Shown here in pieces: positions 1 through 12,100 of a DNA stretch of 64,000 nucleotides. The position numbers and the translations under genes are program-made. The notes beneath the pieces are model-generated. The model searched no databases. It worked only from the letters and a program-made list of their open reading frames with translations, and was not told the origin of the DNA. Numbering within the stretch: the first letter of the stretch is position 1; every line of letters begins with the position of its first letter. The DNA comes from Dicaeum eximium (Eukaryota; Chordata; Aves; Passeriformes; Dicaeidae), in the NCBI GenBank assembly GCA_013396995.1, contig VWZP01008283.1, forward strand, positions 304,426 through 368,425. Reading direction: 5' to 3'.

Positions 1-49
1 GATGGATGGATGGATGGATGGATGGATGGATGGGTGGATGGGTGGATGT
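1..49. repeat. GGAT tetranucleotide microsatellite
   Basis: The window opens inside a run of GATG/GGAT units, about 12 copies, the last few with a G-rich variant (GGGTGGATG). The left end of the array lies outside the window. Any reading frame through it is an artefact of the repeat. Confidence 0.95.
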
Positions 50-426
50 CTCTGCTCCTTCCTCCCCCTGGCTCTCCCAAGGAGAAGCAGTGTGAGCGGA
101 GTGGGGACGGCTGCTCCAGCACAAAGGTTTCCAAAGGACGGGATGCTGACATCCTGAAGGGAAAAACAAAACCCGTGGGACGTTTCCTCCTCACCATTGA
201 GAAGGTATTTGGGGCTCAGAGAGCCTCTTGTCTCTGCCTTTGTCTGTGGCTGAGCAGGGGCCGGGGCTCAGCCCTGGAGGCAGGAATTGCTTTTCCAGCT
301 GCATTGCCTGCAGCATCCCCTGCTCTTCCCAAGCACCCTGAGAACCAGGAGACTTCATGGAGCCCTTCACGGCTCCTTTGTTCCCACAGAGTCACTCGGG
401 GAAGGGCCAGGGCACCCAGAGGGCCC

Positions 427-505
427 TGGCAGGAAGAATTCCAGGTGTCCTGGCAGGAAGGATTCCAGGTGTCCTGGCAGGAAGAATTCCAGGTGTCCTG
501 GCAGG
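427..505. repeat. 24-bp minisatellite, 3.3 copies
   Basis: Three head-to-tail 24-bp units start at 427, 451 and 475, each beginning TGGCAGGAAG, with a partial fourth unit (TGGCAGG) at 499-505. The copies differ by a single A/G in the middle unit. The array lies in noncoding sequence; the repeated peptides it yields in several frames are not evidence of a gene. Confidence 0.93.
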
Positions 506-2460
506 GCCGGTGCCATCCCCCTTTGGTCGCTGCTGTGGATGCTCAAACGCTCGGCTGAAATTCCTGCACAGAGCTCTGCAATCCTTAGGGACAGGGCATG
601 GATTCTGGGGAGAAAACACAGCATTTGATTTGAGGAAAAGCTTTAATGTTCAAATGAATGATGAGGCAGAGGGAGAGGAGGAAGGAGAGGGGTGGTGGGG
701 CAGAAGGGGAGGGTGGTTCTCACCAGAGCTTCCTCTGCTGCTGACCTGGCAAGCAGGACACACACAGAGATTCCCCCCTTTTCACTCCATAAAAGAAGTT
801 CTGCTGCTGTTGGGGGTTGTCTCCAAAGAGAAATGGAATATTTTCCTTATGGTGAACCACAAGAGAATGTTACTACATCCTGCTTCTTATGGCTTATAAA
901 TAGAAGGAGGGAAGGAATGACTGGTTCACTGTTTGACCTCAGTTTGGGAGGAAGAAACCTCCCAAGAAACCTCAGGAACTCACCCCATTAAGCATACAGG
1001 AAAATGGCACCTTAATTATATGCTAATGACATCCGACCAGGAAGAAAAGCTTCAGATGTCTGAAGGAAAAATACCTGACTGAAGAGGGTTGTGCGTGCTC
1101 ACAGACACTTTCTGACAGCTATTCCCTCTTTCTTTCTGACCTTTTTTTTTAAAGCATTTAAGAAACAAAACAAAGCAGACTGAAGAACCAGGTGAACCTT
1201 TGACATTTGTGTTTGATTTTCGGCCCCAGAGCACGAACTGAAAACAAAACAATCCTGCTGCAGAGAGGTTTGTCAAAGGTACAGACTTTCAATGACCCTT
1301 CTGTTCATAAGGTTTTTTCTGATTCACTTTTAGCTAAGATTGCAAAATGGTCTTCACCCATCACCTTCTGGTCAACTTGTCTGCAAAATACTTCTTATTT
1401 TCCTATAAATTTATTTGTTCCACCTGGATTAAAAAAAAATCAGCTAATATAAATAAATATGCAGCAAGTTTAAGGAAAGTATCCCCAGATATGCAATCCA
1501 AGTATCTGTTATGATTTTTTTTTTTTTACTTTCTGGTTTGTTTGAATTATTATTTCCCAAGGACTTTGCATTACACCTGGATGTTTTCAGAACCCTCTAC
1601 TCATAGCAGAGGCTGATGATGACAGCTTTACTAACTCATATTTACATCCATTCTCATGGAGTGCCTTTTTTGGGACTGAAATGGACCAAAAAACCCCAAC
1701 CAAAGCCAGCTCAACTATTGGATGGTTATTTTGCTGTTCATTAGATGAGGTCTATAATTCTCAGCAAAGGCTGTGTGACAATCCCTTCAGATTTTATTTC
1801 AGATTTGAGAAATAGTACACTACTGATACCTGTACAATGAACTGAGGTTTGTTTTCTCCTTTGGGGCATAAATTGGGTTAATTAGATCTCATTTCTTAAT
1901 TGGATAAAAAAAGTTCTAAATTATAAATTATGCTGAAAATATCAGCCTCGTGTGTGTCATTGGGAGTAGCAGTCATGGGACACATCAGGAGGATTTTGAA
2001 AAGACACAGAAAGGAGTTTGCTTTGTTTACTCTGATGTAACCAGCCCTGTGGGCAGGAGCAAAACCCCACCAAAGTCAGCTGAGGTGCACCAGCTTTACT
2101 TGCAGATAGATCAGCCAAATCCTTCTGTGACTGGGTTCACCTGAGCAGGTTGGTTTGAGGATGAAACAGGACTGGGTCCCTCTTTGGTACCTCTCAGGGC
2201 TGTCAGCTCTTGTCTGGCAAAAAAAAGGTTCCCCTTTTGTACCTTCTCACATTGGAGCACTGGAGCTGTCCCAGCCTGGGAAGGTTTTGTTGATTTGCTG
2301 AACAAAAGGCTGTGCCACCCTCTGCTCCTGCCCCTGCTCCATCTCAGCTCCTGGGGCTGGGACACACAGCAGGGTCTGCAGCTCCAGGGCCCTGAGCCTG
2401 GACAGGAAATGAAAGCAAGTTCTGCTTGAGGAAAACCCCTAGAACTTGGGTGGCTACTTC

Positions 2461-2510
2461 TTTTTTTTTTTTTTTTTTTTTAAAATAAAAATATTTTTTT
2501 TCTTTTATNT
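2461..2510. repeat. Poly-T / AT-rich tract with ambiguous base
   Basis: A run of about 21 T is followed by AT-rich low-complexity sequence with an N at 2509. It may be the A-tail of an antisense retroelement, but nothing next to it identifies one. Confidence 0.8.
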
Positions 2511-5500
2511 GAAATAATTTATTTCCTTTAGTATGGAAACTGAGAGGGCATCAGAGAATATGGCCACTGAATCAGCTTGACTTATTAAATCTTTAATTAC
2601 CTTTGCCACATGGATGTGGTGTGATGCACTAAACAAAAGGCTTTGGGCTTGAATAGAAGAGAACACAAACCCAAACACAGAGTATAAAAACTGCAGGGTT
2701 TCTCATGGAGCAAAGCTCCTGATCCCCACTCCCTGTGCTGATGCTGCAGCAGCTCCAGCTGCTCCATATCCCACATCACACCCAGCAGATGAAATCTGTC
2801 ATGTGCTGCAGCTCCTCTGTGGGCCCAGAACGTACAATCATTTAATTCTGCCCACTTCTCCCTCAGTAGGACACTATATAATTTCCTCAGTGCACTGCTG
2901 AGTTTCACAGAGCCCTCAGTTACCTCGGAGACCCCTGAAACCTGGCTGAAATTCCCGTCAAGAGTTCCTGCAGGGAGAAACAAATCAACGGGCAGCCAGG
3001 CGAGCCCGTCTCTGTGAGTACAGCCAAATACATCCCTCTGCAGGACTGGCACATGGGACACCTCCAAAGGCCAGCCTGGGGGACACCCAGAGCTGTGTGA
3101 CAGGGCAGGGCCACCACTCTGCTGCGGAACAGCCACCCCAACACTTCCAGAGGGAGGGCTGCAGACCAAACGCGAGCAGCCTGGAAGGAAATTGCCTCCT
3201 TGTTCCCTCCTGATGGGGAGTTAACCCCGGGGAGCCCCCAGCTGGAAGCTGCACGTCTGGAACAGCTCTGCTCTGCTGAGGAAGGACATCTTTCCTGCAG
3301 CCTGGAGCAGCTCCAGCAGCCTGGTGGAGCTGTGAAACACAAAAGATCCCGGAGGAAAAGATGGCTCGTGCTGCTCTCCCTGCTGACTGGCACGTGGCAC
3401 ATCTCCTGGGGCTCCCCTGGGCTTCCAAGGCTTCTCAGCACCCCAAGCAGGGAGGCAGAAAGCAATTCCTCTGCTGGGTGATGCCAGCTGAGCTGTCACG
3501 CATCCGTAATTCTCCCCTCGTTTCTTTTTCCCCAGGAAGGAAGGAAGGGAGCTGGGGCTGTGCTAGGAACAGAGTGCATGAGGTGATGGAATTAGTGAGC
3601 ACTTCCAAAGCTCACTTCAGCACAAGACTCACAGTGTTTGATTGTGTTCCTCTGCCACCACTGGCAATATCCCCACGAGATTTGGTGACAGCAGGAGCAG
3701 AGCTTCAGAGGTGACGCCTCAAAAACCTCTGACCTAAGGCACCGTGACAAAACAGGGACAAGCCTATGGAAAGGCAGATTAACCCAGGTTAAACTGAGCA
3801 AAAGGCACAGCAAAGCAGAGAGAAGTAAGTGAAGGCACTGCACTGTTCAGTGCTGGTGAAAATTAGGGAAGTTTTAGTCAAGTTTCCCACAGGATATTTG
3901 AAAGTTCTGGCGCTCTGTCTCCCGTCCTTCCGTGTGCTTTGATCAGCATCAGGGTGACCTCTGGTGAAGCAGCCTCAGGATGTCCCAGTCAGGCTCAGGG
4001 ACCCATTCTCTGCAATTCCAGCTCTCCTCCCTGCAGGTACTGCAGCCAAGGATGAGAGGCTGTTCACTGGCAGCCCTTCCGTGGCAGTGTCTGCTCTCTG
4101 AGATAACATCCACCTCTTCCAAGCACGGCAGGAAAACAAAACAGAGCACTCTTCAAGGGGAAGGATGTGATCATCCCCCCTAAAATCTGTCATATGTCAC
4201 CAGGACAGACAGATAAATCTCTTCAGAGGAAAAGGCAGCAATTTCAGAGTCACTGTAGCTCCTGAGGCAAATATCCTGGCGTATACTCGAGAGACAGAGG
4301 AGGAAGCAGAAACGAGGAGGTGACTTTTGGATTTTGGATTTGAATAAAACCTCACCAGCAGGTTCAGGATCTCCTGCCCTGTGTGGTGGCAGCCACTTCC
4401 TCAGCTGGCTTTCCAAGATGTTAACAAGAGAAAAAAAAAAAATGGAAACAGAGTGATTTTCCTGGAATTTAAACTATTTGGGGTTTCTGTTTTCTGAGCT
4501 ATCTGGATTAGATAACAACCCTATCTCAGACTTTTAATTGCTGCTCCCTCTGCTTTGGACAGCTCTGCTCTGTGTCCCAGCAGGGTGATGTGTTTCTGTG
4601 TTTCCTGACCGAATTTACACTTATTGTGTTGTTTAATAAACTTTTAAAATTGCATTTCCTCCTGCCGGTGTTGAAATGGATCTGCCTTGTGTGAATGACA
4701 GACCCACAGAGCCTCGAACTGTCTGGGGCCCTGTGGACCCGTTCCTTGCTGATCCAAAGGCTTTTCCTCTCAGCCTGGTGGAACCTTTTGTTGTTAGGGG
4801 CCTGCCTGGGCAGAGTTTTGTTGAGGAAAAGCGCCCTGAGGGGAATATGCCCCCAACACCTTTCGGTGGGTGATTTCTAAATAAAACCTCTGGGGCTCAC
4901 AGGCACCGCAGTCAAAGCTCCGGAGCAGGAAAAGGGATTTGCCATGGGTGCCCCAGAGCCCAGGGGCTGGGTTTGCACCCAGCAAGGGGCTTAAGGGAGG
5001 GACAGGCTGGAATTTCACAGCAGCCTGTCAAGGGGGACCGGCACAGCTAAGCCGAGCCCTCTCTGTCCCTGGGGCTGGCCGGGGGATGCTCTAAGAAAAG
5101 GCTTCGCAAAGCAGCAGCCAGGAAGAGTTTGTGTGTTTGCAAATTGCCTCCAAGCCTTGTTAATCCCCGCTCAAATACGGAGCTTTGTAAGCTGATCCCT
5201 CCTTTCTCAGCAGCCCCGCTGGGCCGGCGTAAAGCAGAGCTCTGCTTAGGCGGGGTTTAAAGAGCAGCCAGCAAAACGCAGCGGGACTTTGAGAGAAACA
5301 GCGGCTCTGGAGCATCACAGAGCCACTGAAAACTCAATTTGGGTCTATCTATAAAAGATTTAAATAGGCAAGTTTCCGTGTTCCCGACCTCACTCGGTAA
5401 AGATAAGCGGAATGGTTTGAGTTTCTGTCAAATCATGAAAATTTGCTTCTCAGTGTGGCTTAAATGAGTGCTTGCTGCATTTTATTACTTCTGGAATATG

Positions 5501-6212
5501 TATCAGAAACAAGAGACAGATGTGGGTTCCCAAGATAGAAAAATGTGTCTTTTTCAGGGTTTTGGGTTCTCCATGGAGAGCATCCCAGAAATCATCGCAC
5601 AGCATCCCGCAGGAACCTCGGGAAGGAGAAGATGAGAGTCCTGCGGGCTCCTTTGTGGCTCCATCTGAACAATTCTGAGTCCAAACAGATTTTATTCCTC
5701 AAACCTTCCAAGTGGCAAAGCCTCCAGCCAGCCTGGAAATTCATCCCGAGGAGCAAAGAGGGGAGAAAGGAAATTTTAAAAAACCCGGAACATTACGTGG
5801 TGAAGCCCCTGAGTGAGCAGAGCGAGCTGGAAAATCTTCACTGGCACTGCTGAGCCAGGAAAATAAAAAAAGGAAATAAATCCCTGGTGGAGATGTGCCC
5901 TCTCCCGGCCTCGCCGGGAACTCCTGCCGGGACACAGGTGCAAAAAAAACCGCCCGGAAAATTGTTCTGGGATGTTTCAGGTGCCGCAGCTCACCCGACA
6001 GGGCAGAGCCAGGTGATGGTGCTCAGGAAGGTGATGGCACAGCTCAAGAGAGGCTTAGAAAAAAAATACCTTCAACACTTAGCTCCTTTTGCTGTTTCCA
6101 TCCTGTTATTTTTTTTCACGGAGAATGTTGACTGCTTTTCAGCAACTTTCTCTTTTTAATTATGTTTTTTTTTGGGGGGGGGGGGAAGTGTAAGAGACAC
6201 TAAGAGTAAGGA

Positions 6213-6580
6213 ACATTTTGGAGGAAAAAATCTGAGGTAATCTATAGGGGACAAAATGAACAGTTTGGGTATAAAATCTGAGTTAATCTGTAGGGGAGAC
6301 AACGAAGATTTTGAGGTAAAAATGAGGTAATTAGAAGTCGACAGGCAGTGAAAATTATGAGGGTAAAATCTGAGGTAATCTCCATGGTAGAGAATGAATA
6401 TTTTGAGGTAAACTGAGATGATCAGTAGTGGAGAGATAGAGAAAAATTTGGGGGTAAAACTTGAGTAGCTCTATAGAGCTACAATGAATATTTTGGAGGG
6501 AAAATCTTACGTAATCCGGAGGGGAGAGAATAAACATTTTGGGGATAACGTAGTTAATGATGGGGTCTCTAGGTCATAAA
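6213..6580. repeat. Degenerate tandem array, ~46-bp period, 8 copies
   Basis: Eight diverged units start near 6213, 6261, 6307, 6353, 6399, 6445, 6489 and 6535, so spacing is 44 to 48 bp and most often exactly 46. The shared core is a TTTTG-rGGTAAAA step, then TGAGGTAATCT, then GGGGAGAnAATGAA. Copies differ substantially from one another but keep their length, which suggests an old minisatellite. A poly-T/poly-G tract at 6164-6185 lies just to its left. There is no sign that it codes. Confidence 0.85.
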
Positions 6581-7227
6581 ATGTACGTCAAGGAAAGGGA
6601 TTTGAGCTGGGAGTGAGTGGGGAGCCCTTGGCGTTTGCTGCTTACGGTTTTGGGGTGCTCTCTGATGTTTTGGAAGAGGTTCTGTGGCACAGCTGCAGCG
6701 ACAAGCAACGCACAGGGCAGTGGTTTTTTACCACTTTTTTTAACCTTTCCCTTCAGCTGTAAAAGCTTCTTGCTCTGGGATTCATCTCTGCTCCCAGCAG
6801 GAGCAGGAGCAAACCCTTGCATTGATTTGGCCCCCAGCAGAGAGAGGCCGTGGGAATTCTGCGGGAATTCCTTGCTGGACAGACGGGCAGAGCAGAAGCC
6901 AGAAGTGCTCTTCTCTAAATGAGAATTTCACCATGAGCTGGGTCTCGCTGCCCTCTCATGGCTGGATCAGCCATGCACAGCCCACTCCATGGGTGCCTCA
7001 TCTCCCTCAGGTTATGCCATGAAATTCCCAGTCGGAATGCTCTGGCCAGCATCTTTTCCCTCCAGCCAGCCCGGAATACTCGGTTATCTTTCCTTTCTTA
7101 GCTCCAATCGTTTGCACAAATCCAGAGGAGATACTTGCCCTGAACAGCTGCCCAGTGGAGCACCAGCCAGGCTGGAAAATCTCCCTCAGGTCTCTGTTGG
7201 AGAGTGGGAGAAATGGTGGGCAGAGAA

Positions 7228-7275
7228 ATCTGATATTGGCAATATCTGATTCTGGCAATATCTGATATTGGCACG
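7228..7275. repeat. Short imperfect repeat (TCTGATATTGGCAATA)
   Basis: About three imperfect copies of a 16-bp unit with core CTGATaTTGGCAATAT follow each other in noncoding sequence. Each contains a TTGGC half-site like that of NFI, which is common and not strong evidence of function. Confidence 0.7.
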
Positions 7276-9109
7276 GTGGCTTTGTGCTCAGACAGCGATG
7301 CCCTAGGAGGAAGGTGAGCCTCTGCCTCACCTGCACAGCTCAGGTGGATGAGACAGAATTGGGGTGGCCTGACAAGGCACGAACAGGTTTCTGTGTTCTG
7401 TAGTGCATTAAAACTTTTCTCTGTCAGGTTTTAATGGGTTTCTCCTCAAGATTTCCTGTGGCCCCGCATCCCCGGTGTCCCTTATTTTGTCCAAAGTACA
7501 GCGATAAAAAGCATCCTTTTAATGGCTGAAATAGGTAGGGATGGAAGTGCTGGAGAAGGGCACTTTAACGTTTGACCTGGTGTGACCTGTGGCCGATCAA
7601 ACCCCCCGGAGAGCGATCAGAGCGGAGCTGTGGCAGCCGGGACTCTCCCGTTCCTTTAATTCCCTTTTTCGGGAATGCGGGAGCCGGGGCCGCCTCGCTG
7701 CTGCCGCCCTGTGGAGAACCTGGGGCGCAGCAGGGACCCTTGGGATCATGGAATTCTGGTGCTCAGGGGTGCAGGAGCTTCTGCCCTTTTGAGACATTTT
7801 AAAGTAGCCTCTTACAACGTTTCGGAGGCTATTTCCAGAATTCCATTTGTAGCTGGATTTCGCTCCAAGCGCAGCAGCCGGGTGAGAGTTCTGACCTGTT
7901 CAGCCCAATGCCTGGCTGAGCTGTCGCTGGCTCAGGTTCTCCAGGGGAGTGGAGATCACTGAGGACTGTTGCTCTGCACATCAGGGGCTGGGTTTTGCAA
8001 GAGATGAACGTTGTAGGGAGCCGGGAGCGGATTTGGGCAGCCCTGGGAGCGAACGCGGGTCACAGCCGGTACCGGAGCGTGGTGTGGGGCAGGCACAGGC
8101 ACACCGGGCTCCTCTTTCCTCTCCGCTGGCATGGACCCACTGGGAAATGACCTTTCTAACAGCCTGGGCCTACCTGTGGCTGCTGGAAAAGTGTCCAGGT
8201 GAAGAGGTGAATGCCAGAGTTCCTTGGTATGATGGAGTTGTGGTGTTTGGGGATTTGAGTCTCAGCCGGGATCAGGACAATGACAGGTTTATATCCCATA
8301 GAATTGGCTATTTATAGCCCTCATCCCCACAGCCCCACTGATGTCCCTGTGGGAGGCTTGAGGGAATTCCCTAGAATTCAGCTGATTTCACCCACCCTGA
8401 AGTGAGGCTCCAGCTGATACCCTAAAGCAGGAGAAGGTGGTGGCTGGATGCGCTCCCGGCTCATGGTGAGGCAGCCCCTGTGCCCAGGTGCCTTTATCCC
8501 TCATCCAGGATGGCCCCACTGTTCTCTCCAAAGGATGAATGGGGGATGCCCACTGAGCACTCACAACCTCACTGTGCTGACTAAACCCCAAATATCCCAA
8601 CCCACATTGGCTTTGGGATGGTATCCCTGGCATGTTCCCCCCTTCAGCACTGCTTTTCCTGGCACAGCTTCCCATTATTCCTTACTGGCACATGCAAAAA
8701 ACCATCCCTAAGGGGTCTGATTGCAGTGGGGTCAGGGTTTCCTCCCCTTTTTAGGGCATTCTCCCAGCCCTGGAGTACCTTTGGAAAAGGCAACACAAAC
8801 GTTATCTGACCTCTCCCTGTGGTGTCAGGACTTAGCTTCAGCAGGGACAGTCCTGGGATTAGGAAAATAAAGCACTGAGGCTGGTGTGAGGGGTCTTGGC
8901 TGTGGGTGCCTCCCTCCATCCCCCCCAAATCCTCCATTGGCCTCCTCAGGGCTGCAGAGCTGCTGCTGCAGGGTGGGAGCTGCAGAGCAGAGCCCACAAA
9001 GCCAGCTGGACCCGGGCTGGGCCTCAGAGCTGCTGTTTTAGGGTGATCCTGTGTCTTAGGGTTGCCAGCATTTGGAAGAACTGCCCAGTCCCAGTGCTGG
9101 CTCCAAAGC

Positions 9110-9115
9110 TTTATT
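9110..9115 (-). terminator. DNAJB13: DNAJB13 polyadenylation signal
   Basis: TTTATT on the plus strand reads AATAAA on the minus strand, 50 bp beyond the DNAJB13 stop codon. It is the first canonical hexamer after the stop and implies a very short 3' UTR. Confidence 0.7.
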
Positions 9116-9164
9116 GGGGAAGGGGGAGGATAAGGAAGGGGGGAGAGGGGGAAGGTCACTGTCC

Positions 9165-12100
9165 CTAGGCCTGGAGGACGCTCCTCAGGAGTGTTTTCAC
9201 CTCAGGGCTGAGGCTCTTGGGGAAGAGGATGTCAAAGTAGATGTAGAGGTCCCCCTTGCGCCGGGGGTCCTCGGCCAGCGGCATTCCCTCCCCCGGCACC
9301 ATTTTGAAGTACTTGGGGCTGCCAAGCAAAGGAAGGGGCTGGGAGGAGCCATGGGATCGGAGCCACGATCCCCAGCCCCACCTGCACAGACCCACGTGGC
9401 TTTCTCAAGTTATTTGCTCCTCCAGCTTCAACCAGGGCCTGTCCTCTGCAGGCTCCAGCATCCACCCTCACCCACCCTCACCCAGCCCTCTCCTTGCCTC
9501 CGCTCCCAGCACCCAGAAGTGTCACCCACTGCGGGCACCCTCCTCCTCCTCCTGCAGCCCCAAACCTGCTGGAAAAGCTTCTGGAGCAGCCCAAGCTCCT
9601 CCCAGGTGCCCGCCCAGCCCTGAGCCCCGTTTGCCCCGGCACTCACTCCACGATGTCGTTGATGGGGATGTTCAGCAGGCGCCCATCCAGCGTCCACACG
9701 TCCAGGGTGCATCCAGTCAGCGCCTGCCGGGCACGGAGCGGCACCAGGAGCTGCTGCTGCAGCCCCAGAGCCCACAGGGCAAGCTCTGTGCCCTCACTCG
9801 GCCCTTTACCTTCGACAGGGAGATGGTGGCCACATAAAGGAGGTTGTTGTCGATCCTTTTGAACCTCGGGTGAAGCTTCTCTTGGACAACAAAGGTGATG
9901 TCTGCTGGAATGATGTTTGGGCCCTAATTGAGGAGAAAAAAGGTCACAGAATCATGGAATGCCAGGATGGTTTGGGTTGGAAGGGACATTAAAATTCACT
10001 CAGCTCCAGGGACATCTTCCACTAGGCCAGGTTGCCCCAAGCCACATCCAACTTGTCCTTGGAAACCTGAAAATTACTTGATACAGGGAAAACTGACACG
10101 AATTCCTGCTCTTTTGTTGCTGTTTTCAGCTGGCTAGAGAGAAGGGAAAGCTATTTTCTTCCCTTAAGAGAAAAAGGAGTCTTTTATCCAAGACACCTGC
10201 TCAGCCAAGGGCAAATCCAAAACTGTGTTTCTGCCAGGAAGAAAACCTCCCCTTTCAATTATTTGTTCTTTAATCTGTTTTAAGGAGAATCCAGGCAGGG
10301 ATGGCTCCTCAGAGTGCTTCTGAGCACAGTAATGCTGAGTGTCTCTGTTGGTCATGCTGCCAAGTGCTCTCAGCAGTGGGAAACCAGAACTTCTTCATGG
10401 AAGAACTTTTTCCATGGAGTGGGCACAGGGCTGGAACAGCTGCCCAGGGTGGGGCATGGAGTCCCTGTCTGGAGCCTGGATGAGCTCCTGCTGCAGGTGA
10501 GCCTGCCTGGCTGTTGGGAATGAGGGGATGTGTGGGTCTGGGCTCACCTGGTCTCCTTCCTTCTCAAAGGTGACCCTGGTGCCGCGCTTCCAGCCCGGCT
10601 GCACGTCGATGGTCAGGATCTTGTCCCTGATGGTGCTGGTTTGGCCGTCCTCGTTCATCACCTGGGGGGCACAGGGAGGGTCAGCAGTGCTCTGCTCACC
10701 AGAGGGAAGGGCAAGGCTGGCTTGTACTCCACACCAAAGTGGCTGTGGGTACAAATAGGATCAGGTCATAGAATCCTGGGATCACTTAGGTTGGAAAAGA
10801 CCTCCAAGATCACGGAGTCCATCTGTTCCCCCAGCACTGCCAGGCCACCACTAACCCATATCCCCATGTGCCACAACCACCCAGCTTTAAATCCCTCCAG
10901 GAATGGGGACTCCACTGCTGCCCTGGGCAGCCTATTCCAATGCCTGACCACCCTTTCAGTGCTAATATCCAACCCAAACCTCCCCTGGCACAGCTTGAGG
11001 CTGTTTCCAGCAGGAGAGACTCAGGGCTGGGTCCAGGAGACTGGGACAACAAGGAGGGGGACAGAGGTCAGCAAGGGCACAAAAAGGAGACACAGTGCAG
11101 TGTGAAAATGGAATGATGGGAGCCCAGAACACACAGAGCTCCTTCTCTACCAGTCTCTGAGACCAGCCTTCACTTCCTGCCAGCTCCCACACTGCCTCCC
11201 GTGCTGACTTCCCTTTGCAAGCCTGGGGGCAGAACACAGCTCCAGCTCCTTCTGGATTGGTGCTAATCCCTCCCTGCGACAAGCTCCTGGGGCAGGGCCA
11301 TCCCCAAATCCTCAACGTCCCCCAGAGAGGGCAGAGCCCACCCCAAAATGCACCCCCTCTTACCCTGCGGGAGATCTTGATCTTCTTGGTGCAGCCATGG
11401 AACAGGTCCTCGAGGGACACGTAGAGATCCCGCACCACGGGGGGGTCCCGCTGCAGGGCCCCCCGGCCCCGGGGCCCCCCGAAGGGCAGCAGCACCTCCG
11501 AGCCATCCTCGGCAAAGAACTCTGGAAAGGGGAGGGAGCAGAGGCACAGCCCCTCGCTGGGAACACAGCTGGGGCTCCTCCGGGCTCCTCACCTCCCATC
11601 CTCTCCCACCCCGAACCACACGAAGCGTTTTCTTTCCAGGAGGGTTTGTGGCAGCCTCGCCTCCCCAATCCCTCTTTTTGATGGGAATCCCACAAAGGGT
11701 CACGGGAGCAGCTGGGGAAAGCTGACAGCCTGAACATGCCTCCAGGGCTGTCCCCCACCCAGGACCAGGGGAAGTCAGGATCTCTGCTCCAAGCACCAGA
11801 GGGATCTGAGAGCAGTTGGGCAGGAAAACATTCCTGGAAAGCTCAATGTTCTTGAGCTGGCAGCTGCCATGGAATCACGGCAGCCACAGACAGAGCCCAG
11901 CCACCCCCAGGTCTCCCAACCTACCTGCAAAGGGGTTGTCCCCTCCAAAGAACTCCCTGAAGACTTTCTCAGGGTTGTTGTGGAACACGTATCCCACGCT
12001 CCAAGGGTTGTCGCTCGCGTACTCCAAGGGGATGCCACCTTTGAGCCCCTCTTCCCCAAATTTGTCGTAGATGCCTTTCTTCATAGCTGAGGGAACAAGG

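Larger units (their letters stand above)
1..9109. other. Intergenic region downstream of DNAJB13, no recognised gene
   Basis: I see no recognisable protein, RNA gene or splice-site-bounded exon here. Open frames are short, overlap on both strands and have no family resemblance. The stretch is moderately AT-rich unique sequence with a GGAT microsatellite, a 24-bp minisatellite (427-505), a poly-T tract with a single N at 2509, and a ~46-bp periodic array (6213-6580). In mammals UCP2 and UCP3 lie on this side of DNAJB13. I looked for mitochondrial carrier motifs and found none, so any avian UCP gene must lie further left or elsewhere. Confidence 0.6.

Noticed and set aside
2597..3499. Overlapping frames of 92-190 aa on the minus strand and 93-117 aa on the plus strand
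   Set aside because: Moderately GC-rich unique sequence with open frames in many phases at once and no recognisable protein.
10395..10500. Possible degraded CR1 piece in DNAJB13 intron 5
   Set aside because: GGAACAGCTGCCCAGGGTGG resembles CR1, but the match is too short and diverged to list as a separate element.
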